Part shown: in pieces, positions 17,250-27,700 of the stretch | How positions within the stretch are numbered: the stretch's first letter is position 1 | How the letters are laid out: the number at the start of each line of letters is the position of its first letter | Origin: Linnemannia elongata | Taxonomy: Eukaryota > Mortierellomycota > Mortierellomycetes > Mortierellales > Mortierellaceae | Length of the DNA stretch: 64,000 bases | Assembly: GCA_036320915.1 (NCBI GenBank) | Contig: JAXBDG010000017.1 | Location: 1 to 64,000, forward strand | Reading direction: 5' to 3' | Position numbers and translations under genes: made by a program | Notes under the pieces: generated by a model | Seen by the model: only the letters and a program-made list of their open reading frames with translations | Databases searched by the model: none | Told to the model about the DNA's origin: nothing

Positions 17250-18950
17250 ATGGCTCCCTCAAACGAGACTCTTGTAAACAACGCTTTTAAGCAAGTCGCT
17301 CATCTACTATCCGATGTTGGAAATCTTAAATCTCTACCAGCTGGGTGTAAGGAACGAATGGGTTTTGCCAAGTTTTCTAAGCTCTTCTGTGACTCCATTA
17401 TATTTTGGGGCTTGTACAATCATGCAGATGGCAGGTCCAAAGGGACAGCGATAGGCAAGTACATTGCTGAACTACGTGATGCTTTCAACCACACGGCATT
17501 AGATGTCGAATCTGTAAAGTTAACCCACTCTGGCAAGATTCAAGCGGATGATCTTTCAACATATTTTTCACAACCTATGCTCAAACGTCATAGAAGATCG
17601 TTTGAAGGAAAAGTATATCAGCCAGGTTTTATAGCAATTAAGGTTTCCTTGGATTACAATCGTGCAAAAAGAGTTGTGCCAATTCTGGCTAATATGTTGC
17701 CTCTTTTAAACGAGAGCTCTATTGTACTGCATGACATAGATTTCGCCCATGATTGTAAACACAATACAACTAGGCTAATTTTGCAGAAACTTCTCCGAGA
17801 AACAAACGCTGGGGAAGTTGTAGATGATTTACGTAAAGTTGGGCACCATTGCATCTCATGGAGAGATCCAACAGAGGGAGCAAAAAATATCCGATATAAG
17901 GTGTACAACAAATTTGTGCAAGTTATGGAGAGTGCAGAGGTTCGAAAGAGCCTTGGTTCTCGTATGGAGGACTTAGTGGAGAAAGAAACAACATTTGCAC
18001 GACGGGTTAAACGATATAAAAAGAATGGTTATACGCGTGTTGAGCTAACATTTTATGGTCCATCTTTGAGACCTCTTCAGGAATATCAAGACGAAATGGA
18101 CAAGACAAGAGAACTCTTGAAAGAGTGCCGAACATTTAAATGTTCCTTTGAAGCACAGTGGCAGGAACGTGCAAAATGCATTACATCGATGGCGGCTATA
18201 TATTTTCCAAAGGAGGAAGTGTTTGCATACTGCCATTGGTGGAATTCCCTTACCTCCAAGAAATACGGATACATGTGGAGCAAGGTTAAACCCGCCATTA
18301 TCCCTTTATTGCTGGCTAACTATTCCTTTAACGATCGACCTGCATACTATATGGAAGCATGTGTAAAGAAGGAGAAAGTTGTCCTTGGCGAAATAACGAC
18401 ATATATGCGAGAGCCAGGATGTACTGCCATTACATTAGTTGCTGGTTCGCAAAAAGGCATGTTTCCTTCCAGGGATGCATGTCGTCGTGGTGGTGGTGGT
18501 ATTCGTAAATTTTGCAATGTAGGAATTGTAGAAGTCGACAATATCTCCATTGCTTGGCCAAAACATGTTCACACAAACAATAGTGCCCCTCTGGCAGAAA
18601 TCTTCGAATGTGAGGGCGATGAAGACGCAAATGTTTTGCATCTAAAAGCCATTCATGTCTCCATGTATACTGCAGGCCACCAAATTCTAGAGCCTGATAC
18701 AAACTATACTATTGTGGCAGCTGGATTTAGAGAATATCGTGGCACTCATCGTTGGCATTTTATTACAGAGTGTGGATTAAAGATACGCGCAGGAACATCT
18801 TTGGCCAAGATCTGGGGGAAATGGCGTGTGAACCATCTTAAAGGCCCACAGAGAATTGGCAGTGTTAAGGGTGTGCCGTTCATGGAGTTCCGTACAGTAA
18901 GTGTGGTTCGCTCGCGTGGGACAGATGATATCAAGTGTGAGCGTATTTGA
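17250..18950 (+). CDS. Rep-like protein (repL) of element D
   Basis: The protein is 566 aa from the preferred start MAPSNETL at 17250; an in-frame ATG 12 bp upstream would add MLLT. It keeps LHDIDFAHD, RYKVYNK, TRVELTFYG, CHWWNS and GSQKGMFPSR. It has a small Gly-rich insertion (CRRGGGGIRKF) where A has ASPNGARKF, coming from a short GGT repeat, so this surface tolerates length change. It converges on tnp with 47 bp between stops and CTTTTTAAAAAT in the gap. Initiator-like resemblance is tentative. Confidence 0.65.
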   Translation: MAPSNETLVNNAFKQVAHLLSDVGNLKSLPAGCKERMGFAKFSKLFCDSIIFWGLYNHADGRSKGTAIGKYIAELRDAFNHTALDVESVKLTHSGKIQADDLSTYFSQPMLKRHRRSFEGKVYQPGFIAIKVSLDYNRAKRVVPILANMLPLLNESSIVLHDIDFAHDCKHNTTRLILQKLLRETNAGEVVDDLRKVGHHCISWRDPTEGAKNIRYKVYNKFVQVMESAEVRKSLGSRMEDLVEKETTFARRVKRYKKNGYTRVELTFYGPSLRPLQEYQDEMDKTRELLKECRTFKCSFEAQWQERAKCITSMAAIYFPKEEVFAYCHWWNSLTSKKYGYMWSKVKPAIIPLLLANYSFNDRPAYYMEACVKKEKVVLGEITTYMREPGCTAITLVAGSQKGMFPSRDACRRGGGGIRKFCNVGIVEVDNISIAWPKHVHTNNSAPLAEIFECEGDEDANVLHLKAIHVSMYTAGHQILEPDTNYTIVAAGFREYRGTHRWHFITECGLKIRAGTSLAKIWGKWRVNHLKGPQRIGSVKGVPFMEFRTVSVVRSRGTDDIKCERI

Positions 18951-18997
18951 GAAGCTTTTTAAAAATTTGGAATACATATATGAAAGAGTCCTGTTCC

Positions 18998-20260
18998 TCA
19001 TAAGCTCGCCGCATCACCATCTTTGTCATCCGACATTGGTTCATCATCATCATCATCATCTGAGGCCACATCCAATCCCAAAAACTTCTCTTGCAGTCTT
19101 TGCAAGTCAAGACCATTTTCAAGCTTGTTTTGAACTGTAACTGTTTGTGTTAACTCCGGAACAAGCTGCTTCTCTCGTGGATAATCCACTCCTTCATTCA
19201 TCCATGCACGATGATGTGGCAACTCTTCGATGTCCATTGCTTGAGCAAAGTTGCGAACATTTAGCAAGAGAAGACAAAGGCGGAATGCAAGATTAAATTC
19301 CTTTTTGCATGCAGTTCGCACAATCTCCTTGTTGTTAAACTTGGCAAATGTTTTCATGAAATCCCCAAAAACTGCCTCCACCATGGATCGAAATCCACCA
19401 AACAGAGCATTAAAATTGGACTCCTCTTCATGAAGTGGCTGCATGCGTTTCTTGCGGATAGGAAAACAAAAGTTATGCTCTTCCAACTTTTCTTTTTCCA
19501 CCAGATCAGCAATGTAATTTGTATATCCACCATCAAGGGCAATACAGTCCATACTGTCGATCTTCTTGCCAATGTTCATCTCTAGCAGCATTTTGCCATC
19601 GTTGTTATCACGGCATGGTACCGATTTGGACACAAAGAGAACCATCCCATTGGCATCGATAGCAACTTGTGTTCTCAAACCTGATTTCTTGAGCTTAAAC
19701 GAGTACATTGCACCTTTATCCTCTCCGTACGTTGCCCGCGAGTCATGACCATCTAACATGATTGTTACATGCTTGAATAGCCGTGGATTTTTCCAGTTGG
19801 ATGTTCGAATGCGAATTTCCAAAGACGAAAACATGGATGCAAAACAGCGTTTAATCTCCTTTTCGAACAATGCATGCTCGACCTTGACGAATCTGCTGTA
19901 TATGGCATGGAATGTGGACTTTGGCATGTACTGCCCCATGGAATCCATGGTTTCTCCAGCCACGAAAAAATAAAGAAAGGCGATTCCTTTCTCCAACGCA
20001 TTATATGGTCCAGGAAAATAGTGTTTGCTCCAAATTTTAGACAGAAAGAAAAACACGGTGATGGATCCAAGCCGCCTCATCAACAAGGCCTTCATATCCT
20101 GTATTCTTGCAATGGACTTCAACTCTGAACGATGAAACGTCTTGATCTTTGGACACATTGGCCAAGGTTCATCAAGAAATCCCCATTGGTTCTCCAACAG
20201 TTCTTCAAACAGTCGCACAAGTTTTTTGGGCATAGGTTTATCTCTGGTGTCAGGCTCCAT
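18998..20260 (-). CDS. DDE transposase (tnp) of element D
   Basis: This 420-aa protein starts MEPDTRDKPMPKK at 20260. The triad is intact: MLDGHDSR, ALDGGY and SMVEAVFGDFMKTF. The acidic tail is extended by an Asp run (SDDDDDDEPMS) from a CAT/ATC repeat. The hairpin motif lies 119 bp upstream. Since D sits in a dead copy of the same gene with an exact target duplication and matching TIRs, this or a similar enzyme was active recently. Confidence 0.8.
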   Translation of the reverse strand: MEPDTRDKPMPKKLVRLFEELLENQWGFLDEPWPMCPKIKTFHRSELKSIARIQDMKALLMRRLGSITVFFFLSKIWSKHYFPGPYNALEKGIAFLYFFVAGETMDSMGQYMPKSTFHAIYSRFVKVEHALFEKEIKRCFASMFSSLEIRIRTSNWKNPRLFKHVTIMLDGHDSRATYGEDKGAMYSFKLKKSGLRTQVAIDANGMVLFVSKSVPCRDNNDGKMLLEMNIGKKIDSMDCIALDGGYTNYIADLVEKEKLEEHNFCFPIRKKRMQPLHEEESNFNALFGGFRSMVEAVFGDFMKTFAKFNNKEIVRTACKKEFNLAFRLCLLLLNVRNFAQAMDIEELPHHRAWMNEGVDYPREKQLVPELTQTVTVQNKLENGLDLQRLQEKFLGLDVASDDDDDDEPMSDDKDGDAASL

Positions 20261-20297
20261 TTTTGCATTTCAACGAAAGACAGGTTTTACCCACATA

Positions 20298-20642
20298 ATA
20301 ACGTCAATTCATCCTTTGCATCTATCTGCCACGGTAAGTTTAAAAAGTCTAACAATAGTGTACGAAATTGGTAACAAAGGGGGGTGAGACCATCGGCCAT
20401 ACCAAAGCTTCCCCCCCCCCTTCACCAACGATTTCTCCTACATAAAAAATTCGTGTACCTTGACATTCCTTCCTTACCATTTTTTTTTGTAATACATGTA
20501 TACCAGCTAATCCATTGTGGATCTCTTGCTTTGATATTTGTAATATTTTTAAAAACTCCATCCCTCTGTATTCTTACGACTTTTAACAACATCTTTTGCT
20601 ATTCTATGACATATATATACATTTAGACCCAAGACGATTCCC
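20298..20642 (-). repeat. Right TIR of element D
   Basis: Inverse of 16540-16884. Hairpin motif at 20379-20420; ATA duplication at 20643-20645. Confidence 0.9.
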
Positions 20643-21077
20643 ATACGTAAGCGCAATGGAAAGCCCTTGGATGAGGATGAGGCTACCTTTAATACGATGT
20701 TCGGAGGATTCAGGTCTATGGTTGAAAATACCTTTGGTGAGCTCGGATCCACCTTTGCCAAGTTCAACCATAAAGACGCCATCCGTACCACCGACAAGAG
20801 GGAGGTTAACATGATGTTGCGGTTGTGCTTTCTGCTGCTAAATGTACGTAATATGTCCAACAACCTCAGCCTGGATATACTACCCCACCATATGGAATGG
20901 ATCGAGGATGGATTCGACTATCCAACCACCAATAAGCCTGTCCTGCAGAACTCCGAGGTAGAGACTGTCCAAAATAGGCTACAGAATGGATCTGAACTAC
21001 AGGAACTCCAGAACGCGTTCTTGGGAATGGACATGTCGGAGGATGACGAGGAACTGTAGGGCCTGATTTTTGTGGCA

Positions 21078-21183
21078 GCATGTACCAAGTTTTTAAAAAC
21101 CTTATGGTATATTACCTTACGTTACTCCTGGACCAGCATGTACCAAGTTTTTAAAAACCTTACCTTACGTTACTCCTGGACCA
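21078..21183. repeat. Tandem duplication in the tnp-repL gap of element C
   Basis: A segment from GCATGTACCAAG through TTTTTAAAAA to ACTCCTGGACCA occurs at 21078-21135 and again, shortened, at 21136-21183. It duplicates the 3' end of repL and the intergenic TTTTTAAAAA palindrome. Confidence 0.75.
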
Positions 21184-23366
21184 GCTTACACTTCATGTCG
21201 TTCGTGCCTTTGGAGCGGACTATGCGTTCTGCAAGGAAGGTCATCTTTGGCACATGGTGGATTCTTACTTGGCCATTCGTTCCCCTATATTTTCTCCGCC
21301 ACGTTTCCCACAGGTTACAGAGGGACTTACCGGCTCTAACTCTGGTACCACAGTCCATAATTATATGCCAGTACAAAGTCCCGCGAAACTTCTTTAAGCC
21401 TGCTGCAGCAATGGTATATATGCGACCTGGCTCAAGCACATTGTAGCCGGTTCCAAAGGCGGATGAATGTATACTCTGCATATGCTTAACATACTGCCCA
21501 TCATCGGATCTGCGCTCCACAAGGACAGCTAACGGTGCACTCTCCTTATGGTGTCGCCTCTTTGGCCATCCAATGCGGATGTTGTCCACAGATACAATAC
21601 CCATGTCGGCAAACTTATATACTTCGCGGTCGAACAGTGCGTATGAGGGGAACATACCCTTGGAACCACCTGGTACCAATGTTTTGGCCTTGCAGCCTGG
21701 CTCTCTCTCATACATCTTCTCCTTGGTGACCTCCACTGTACCATTCTCGCTAACTTTAGCCTCCACATAGTAGATGGGACGGTCGTTGAACGAGTAGTTG
21801 GCAACCAGGTGCATGGCAAGCGGTGCTGAAACGTTGGACCACATATAGCCATACTTCTTGCGGGTTGTGGAGCTCCACCAGTGGCAGTATGGCGACCATC
21901 CAAGCATAAGATATACAGCATAGACTTTTAAAAAACAAGGAATATACCTTGCGCATTAGCTTCCACTTGTATTTATCACCTGGTTCTAATCTCCAAGTAC
22001 AAGTTACATGCAGAGCACCTGCACCAAACTTTCATACTCTAGCCTGTCGATGATATTACATTGCGAATAATCTGCTCATGTTTCGTTGCTTCACGTCTTG
22101 AATGTCAGCAATTAGAAATAAATGTTGCTTCATACTCTTGAAGGCTACACTCAAGATGTAGACCACCCGTGATCTTTCCACCGACAGTCCACGATGCCTT
22201 CCACTGTGATAACATGGAGAACGAACAGAGATTTCGTGTGGACATCATCTAGTCTCAACAGGGATTGCTATAGTATACCTGCTCACCATGACTTGATTCC
22301 ACCATGAATCCTGCTTGTTGATGACCTTGATGTTTTTAAAAATATACAAGATATGCAATAGTATGAGCTAGCCTAAAATATTCCCCTATGCAAAGACCTT
22401 GCTTCCAGGGATATACACCGCGACCATGGCCTTTATAAGCTCAGCACGTTCTATCCAGTGTTGCTCATAGCTGTAGTCAAACGTGGTGCAGCCGTCCAAA
22501 AGCTTACGCGCATCATCCATCCTATCTCGGTAGACTGCCAGAGGGTGCAGACTTGAGCCATAAAAGGTTAACTCCAGGCGTGAAAGGCCATGATCCCTAT
22601 GGCGCAATAGAGTCCTGGAGAACTTCTCATCTGGATCGGCAACTATATTCTCCATCCTTGAGCCGAGACTCTTTCGTACATCCGCGCTTTCGAGCATCTG
22701 GACCAGCTTGTTATAGACCTTGTGCCTGATATTTTGGGCATTGTCAGCAGGAGCAAACCAGGTCACACAATGGTCACCCACACGCCCGCGATCGTTGATT
22801 ATCGTAGAAATGTCATGAGACTTCAAGTGCCTCTCCAAATAGGTCCGGGTTGATACATACCTGCAGTCATGGGTCATGTCGATGTCATGCAGGACAAGGT
22901 ACCGCTTCCGAAGGATAGGCAGGATGACAGCCATGGCCATTACCACCTTTTTGGCACGGCAGTGGTAGAGAGACACCTTGATAGAGATAAATCCGGCAGA
23001 GTATGGTCCATTGCTATTCTCTTGTGCATGTGCGGTTTGGATGTCAGCAGGGATATACTCATGGTCCAGCAGAGTGCCACTATGCAGCGACTTGATGGAA
23101 TCGCTAGATAGATCCGCCTTGCCAAATGCCTCACGTAAGTCAGCCATATATTTGCCAATGGACTTACCCTTGCCCTTTTCATCGGCAGAGTTGACCGGAG
23201 CCCAAAAGACCATACTGTCACAGAACATCTTGGAGAACCGTGCGAACCCCTGGCGTTTTGTAGCCCCAAGACGACCAAGAGGATTTACACATTGGCCAAC
23301 GTCGGCAAGGTTGTGCGTGCACTTATTGAGGACCTCGTTGATTATAGCCTCCTTTGATCGTGACAT
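21170..23366 (-). pseudogene. Rep-like gene (repL) of element C, split by a 496-bp insert
   Basis: The N-terminal part starts MSRSKEAIINEVL at 23366 and runs to GSKVFA near 22390. The C-terminal part (YCHWWSSTTRKKYGYMW onward) occupies 21889-21170. The insert lies between FA and YCHWW, where A reads FAYCHWWNS. The N-terminal part keeps LHDIDMTHD, RHKVYNK and SRLELTFYG, showing that these motifs are the conserved core of the family. It is strongly diverged from the other copies and, like the C tnp, more GC-rich. Confidence 0.8.
21891..22386. mobile_element. 496-bp non-coding insert with TAT duplication
   Basis: The insert is bounded by TAT at 21888-21890 and 22387-22389. Excision restores the repL frame across FA|YCHWW. 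Its ends start GGCGACCATCC and, inverted, GGGGAATATTTTAGG, and both have TTTTTAAAAA about 40-60 bp in. The right end is related to the sequence at about 520-578 beside the telomere. There is no coding content. It behaves like a miniature relative of the family: GG-starting ends and a 3-bp duplication. Confidence 0.65.
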
Positions 23367-23400
23367 GTTGTTAATAGATTCTTGCTTTTTAAAAACTCCC

Positions 23401-23681
23401 TTAGGTGGTCTTTGGCTCAGTGCGCATAAGGTACTCACCAGCAGCTTCATTGGTCAGCAGTCCCTTCTCAGAGAGTTCACTCGGATACCCTTGTATACCT
23501 TTTCCAACATCGAGTAAATAGTATGTGGATCCCACTTTTCCCCAAAGTCAGGAGAGTTAGCGCGGTGAATATCCACGAATGCATCAAGGTACACATACAG
23601 ACAGGTCTCTAAGCGATGGTCCGTGATAAATTCAGCGACGACATCCTGTTGCATAGGTTTATGTGTATGTGGAATAGGCAT
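23401..23681 (-). pseudogene. sap gene of element C, frameshifted near its 3' end
   Basis: It starts MPIPHTHKPMQQDVV at 23681, with LETCLYVYLDAFVDIHR. After KGIRVNS the original frame ends, while GLLTNEAAGEYLMRTE continues in another frame to TAA at 23401. The other copies have GLLTEKAAGEYM here, so one or two bases were gained or lost near 23,478. It lies directly upstream of the C repL, as in the intact elements. Confidence 0.7.
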
Positions 23682-23702
23682 CACTGTTGTCCTTAGGGCA
23701 CC

Positions 23703-24012
23703 TTGTCTACCATACCGCCGATTTGTCATTCGTTACCTGTACATCATGCATATACCGTGGGTCATCGGCAATGGATAACACCAAAGGAGGGTCGAGGGCA
23801 TCGGCCAGAGTAAAGCTACAACCCCCCCTTGGAGGTCTTTCATGCGGCACAACCTCCTATAGCCTACTTCTTTTACCTAGAACTACTGTACGTTCACCTC
23901 TATCTTGGACTCATCCATCCCCGGTACCACCTTTTTAAAACATATGCTCATCCATACAGCATCCTCTCACACATCTTGCAAAGCCTCTCTATACTGGACC
24001 CGGATGACTCCC
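23703..24012 (-). repeat. Right TIR of element C
   Basis: Inverse partner of 944-1000 plus 5435-5683. It carries the hairpin motif (23787-23828, minus strand TCTGGCCGATGCC) and CTTTTTAAAAC, and ends ATGACTCCC at 24012, followed by the CTA duplication. Confidence 0.75.
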
Positions 24013-24015
24013 CTA

Positions 24016-24363
24016 GTGGAATGCAGGTTGTGCATCCGCTTAAAGTGCAAGTCCCTTGCCTCATTCCCTAACACGTTCTCTTCAAAGAAATTGCGCTGTG
24101 AACAGCTGGAAGAGAGGAAATGGCGAGAAAGCTGAGGGTCTTTTTGATCCCAATGAAGGCATATATGAGGACTGACAACCCTCCATATAGGAAGAAGAAA
24201 ATGAAGAGGAGGGACCAGCCACTGACATGCAGGTTTCATTGAATCGCGACAAAAATTAGGTTGCAAATTGACGTTTATTGGTCTAAATAGCTTGTAAGGG
24301 TGCTCTATAGAAGCCTTATTATGGCTGAGGCGTTGGGAGTAGGCTGATGAAAGAATCTTTTTG

Positions 24364-24397
<34 letters not shown>

Positions 24398-24408
24398 GCT
24401 GGTGCAAC
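24016..24408. other. Boundary DNA between transposon nest and chromosome
   Basis: No gene is recognised. A homopolymer run of about 33 A lies near 24365-24397. This is where the DNA beyond the C insertion continues; no transposon terminus is visible on this side. Confidence 0.5.
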
Positions 24409-24753
24409 TTAATGCACATATTCGCAGTATTTATTCATCCTATCACCATTGCACCAGCTCTGGGCATGAGTGACGCCATTATGTGTGATGGTTGTCTTGA
24501 CGACGTGTCGTGCTTCCATCCACATATCAACCCAGACTTTATCAGATCTGGCAGTACACTTGTTAATATCGCCACCGTTGTTACAAGCAAGTGTCATCAC
24601 CTCCCATGCGCCAGTGTTGTAGTCTGACCAGCCAACTTCGACCTCCGTATAACGGATGAAAATATCGGCAATCTGCCCCTTGAAACGTGCATAGTCTGCA
24701 TTCACGAGAGACGCAACGCTCGCGACCAGGAACAGGACACAAAGGAACTTCAT
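24409..24753 (-). CDS. Small secreted cysteine-containing protein
   Basis: This 114-aa single-exon protein has a clear signal peptide (MKFLCVLFLVASVASLVNA, likely cleaved before DYARFKGQ). The mature part of about 95 residues has four Cys (in LACNNGG, KCTARS, SWCNGD and KYCEY), enough for two disulfides, and is rich in Trp and Tyr. I do not recognise a family. It is the first chromosomal gene inward of the subtelomeric transposons, a position where fungi often keep fast-evolving secreted proteins. An effector-like or antimicrobial role is conceivable but not supported by a motif. TTAAAAGG lies about 60 bp upstream of the start. Confidence 0.7.
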   Translation of the reverse strand: MKFLCVLFLVASVASLVNADYARFKGQIADIFIRYTEVEVGWSDYNTGAWEVMTLACNNGGDINKCTARSDKVWVDMWMEARHVVKTTITHNGVTHAQSWCNGDRMNKYCEYVH

Positions 24754-27700
24754 TGTCGCTAGATAACAATAGGTGGAGAGATAGTTAGATGAATAATCTC
24801 TGCTGCCTTTTAAGCATAATCAATCATACAGGTCCAATATTAACGTAGCCTTACAAGAAACAGGAACAGATATGTAGGTTTGGTTAACGCCGCTGTGGCT
24901 GTGTGGTAGGCAATTAGAAAGGGAGACGTAGGTCTAGAAAAAAGCTGGTGTGATAGGAGCGTGGATAGCGTGGTGGGGAGGAGGTGAAAAGAGGTGGAGG
25001 ATGTTATTGTCGATTCTCTGGATGCTTGGGGATTGAAGGTTATATATCTGAAAGCAGGCTGGCTGTGCATTCATCCTCTTTCACCATACGATGGTACGTA
25101 CGTACCTCTTTTTTACATTGTGCTCTGGACTTGTTCAGAAAGAGAGAGAGAGAGAAAAAAGAGTGACAATGGGACATGTCGCTGAAAGTGCCAATGTAAT
25201 GAGATCGATGTCGTTCAAACTCTGAGTGTTTATTAGATAAAGAATGAAGAGAGGCCAGGCAAAGAATGAAGAAGGACCTCCTACCTGTTCACAGCACGAG
25301 TCCATAGGGCGATGGCACCACAATACAGGACGCTGAAGACAAAAGGTTGCAGAGTTCACAGGCGAACAATCGCCTGGCGAACATCTGGGTGAATGACTGC
25401 CTGAACATCACGTCTGAGCAAATTAAGTCTTAGAGCTCGTGTCAAGGGAACATCTTCGCCTACTTTCCTCTCCCAACCACGCCCTCCACCGCCCTTTCTT
25501 ACCGGGAACTTGACCTGTTCACTCCTTTCTTACAAGGCAAGACAATGTCCTCTCTCGTTGGTGTCCATCACTCCCATCATGCACGTTATGATCATCATTG
25601 GCAGAAGACAGCGGAATCTCCTTCGTTTTTGTGGTCAGGACCTCTCTCAATGTACCTCCATTCTTATGCCTCATGCTCTTTTCCAATTTTTTGCATCGCC
25701 ATTATGACTGTCTTAAATTTCTTTTTTTAAACGAGCAGAAGCATGAACCACAGGCATGGTTGAGAAAGGAAGAAGTGGAGAGGAGAAGGACAAATGGAGG
25801 CAAGATGTGTCGCGGGGCTGGAGGAGAGAGCGGGCTGGAGGAGAGAGAGGGCTGGAAGAGAGAGAGGGCTGGAGAGTGAGAATGGCCTGGAATCTGACCG
25901 CTGGATGGGGAAGATGGCTTTTGACGAAGAGTATTAGAGTCCCCTGAAATGGATTGTGGTAGTTTGCTGGATCCAACAAATGAGCTCCGTCCTGTAGTGG
26001 CAAGTTTCTTTCGAAACTGACAGCATCGACTGCAGCTGCGACTGGAGGAGGCACGCCGACGCCCAGCAAAGTTCTTGTGGTGCCAACACCATTTGCAATG
26101 GCACATGGAACGGATGGTCTTCTCGCGCAGAATAATGTGGTACCAGCGCTGGTAATTGAGACGTTTGGATTAGACACGACTTCTGGAAGAAAATGGCTGA
26201 GGGGAAAAGTATACTAGGACTTTGGAAGCATTGTTGTAACGTTGAAGACAACCGAATGAACGTTGATGTTGACTGAATACAATTGAACGATTCTCATTGG
26301 GCTTATGCATGTCGGTGATTCAAGTTTGACTTGCGGCATTGTTTTATGGCTATGCAGTAGCTCACAAGGTTGGCAGAAAGATCATCAGGATAATGTACAA
26401 GAACGGTAGAGCAGGGGCAGACTTCTTTGTCGAAGTTGCTTTCTTGTGTCCCTTTCGAAATGAACCTAGTAGTTCTGATTCGTCCTGTTAGCTGAATCGG
26501 GTTTCCGTCTTTTTATTTATTTATTAGAGAAATTATTGTCGATAAACTTCACCCCGCTGCAAATTGGATAATAACAGTAGTGTTTTTCTTTTCAGAGTCG
26601 ATGATAGACACGCAGTGAGCAACGTTCATTCCTATCAACGACCCAAACGCCATCCTTCCAACGCCTCCAGAGGCTGTAGAAGTGTTCTACTGAAAAGCCC
26701 TCGACATGTCCTTGGGCCGCCTCCAATTTTCTCTAGGATGGCTTTCAATTCAACATATTCGATCTCCTTTTCCTACTCAACTTCACCATCTCTGTCCAAC
26801 ATACCCTGTGCCTCTGTTCACCGCCGCTCTCACTTTGTCCTGTCGTTCCCCAGGAACCATCTATTAATTCCTTCCGTTTCACCTGGGGTTATCTGGAGCG
26901 TAGGCAATCTCTAATCTTAAAAGGTACTTTTTGTGGGCACCTTGATCGACATATGGTATGCCTGCTGGCTTGAGAAATGTTCCTGGAGCTTCTGTTGTTG
27001 TTGGTGCTTTCTGTTGGTAAGCACACCTTTGGATCCTGCATTGGTGCCCGTCTATCGTTCCGCACAGTTCTGTTGTCCGTTAGGTTCACATGACCCCATC
27101 CCACCAGTAGAGGTCGAGTCCCGAACACCAAACCAGTTGGATCCAAGCTATTGACCTCTATGTCTATGAGACCGCCAGTTCAAGCATATACCGAGTCAGT
27201 TCCTCGTCATCGTTGAGGTTGTCGACATCTTCACCGCTGTACTCAGATACTGCCGAGCTCCAATTCTCGTGAAGGCTTTAGTCATACAAGTACTTTGCGC
27301 GCCGGCTTTGGTTGCGGAAGCCCTGGGGTAAATTTGCGAACGCACTCTAGGGCCATACTTGTCCAACGATGAGGAAACAGACAGTTGAGCAACCCGCAGG
27401 TGGTATGAGACTATAGAAGCAATTATTTTAAGGGTAAAGTGCAGTAGAGGGGAAAGGGACTTAATGAGGAGGTCAATGTAGAAAGTGAGAAGGAAGGTCC
27501 GATGGCGGAGAAAAAGGTATGCCTCTTTATTGTATCGATAAAATTTGTTCAAAAAACTTTGTTACATGGGTGTAGCACGCGAAAATGATGGGGCATGAAA
27601 ACTTTCCAAACTGAAAGCAAGCATGGCGACCCTCCGTATGCGCGGTGTATAGAGCCTTACTGCACATTGTAAATGCGAGACCAGTGCACCATCCCTTTGT

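Larger units (their letters stand above)
16540..20642 (-). mobile_element. Element D: complete three-gene TIR transposon inside tnp of C
   Basis: D is 4103 bp with termini GGGAATCGTCTTGGG and its inverse. The flanking duplication is ATA at 16537-16539 and 20643-20645. TIRs of about 345 bp (16540-16884 and 20298-20642) are identical apart from the length of the G run. Order is sap (+), repL (+), tnp (-), all open. Near-identical TIRs and an exact duplication indicate an undisturbed, recent insertion. Confidence 0.9.
15745..21059 (+). pseudogene. Transposase (tnp) of element C, split by element D
   Basis: The first part (15745-16539) starts MSSGNVPEKLQDLFRA and runs through the first Asp (LLLDGHDTR) and second Asp (GLDGGY) to NFCFPI. 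Element D follows. The second part resumes at 20646 with RKRNGKPLDEDEATF, carries the Glu (SMVENTFGELGSTF) and ends EDDEEL at 21059. Removing D and one copy of its ATA duplication restores an open frame, so the gene was intact when D arrived. It is the most diverged long tnp here and is more GC-rich than the A, B, D and F copies. A longer frame at 15514 that reads from the TIR of B into this gene is fortuitous. Confidence 0.8.
944..24012 (+). mobile_element. Element C: oldest three-gene TIR element, host of the nest
   Basis: The outer ends are GGGAGTCATCCGG at 944 and its inverse ending at 24012, flanked by the 3-bp duplication CTA (941-943 and 24013-24015). Removing the insertions leaves about 4 kb, the size of the complete sister elements. 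Gene order is tnp (+), repL (-), sap (-), as in element A. Its left TIR is broken by element G (duplication ATA), and its inner part now lies inverted at 5435-5686. B lies just before its tnp, D lies inside tnp, and a 496-bp insert lies inside repL. All three genes are broken, so C is a dead copy. Confidence 0.8.

Noticed and set aside
24361..24397. A-run as a retrotransposition tail
   Set aside because: No reverse transcriptase, no target duplication and no spliced gene copy lies next to it. Similar homopolymer runs occur at 31520, 45471 and 46744 in unrelated settings.
25700..26251. Overlapping minus-strand frames of 105-154 codons
   Set aside because: They are Ser/Pro-rich translations of GA-rich DNA on competing frames without domain, start context or splice sites.
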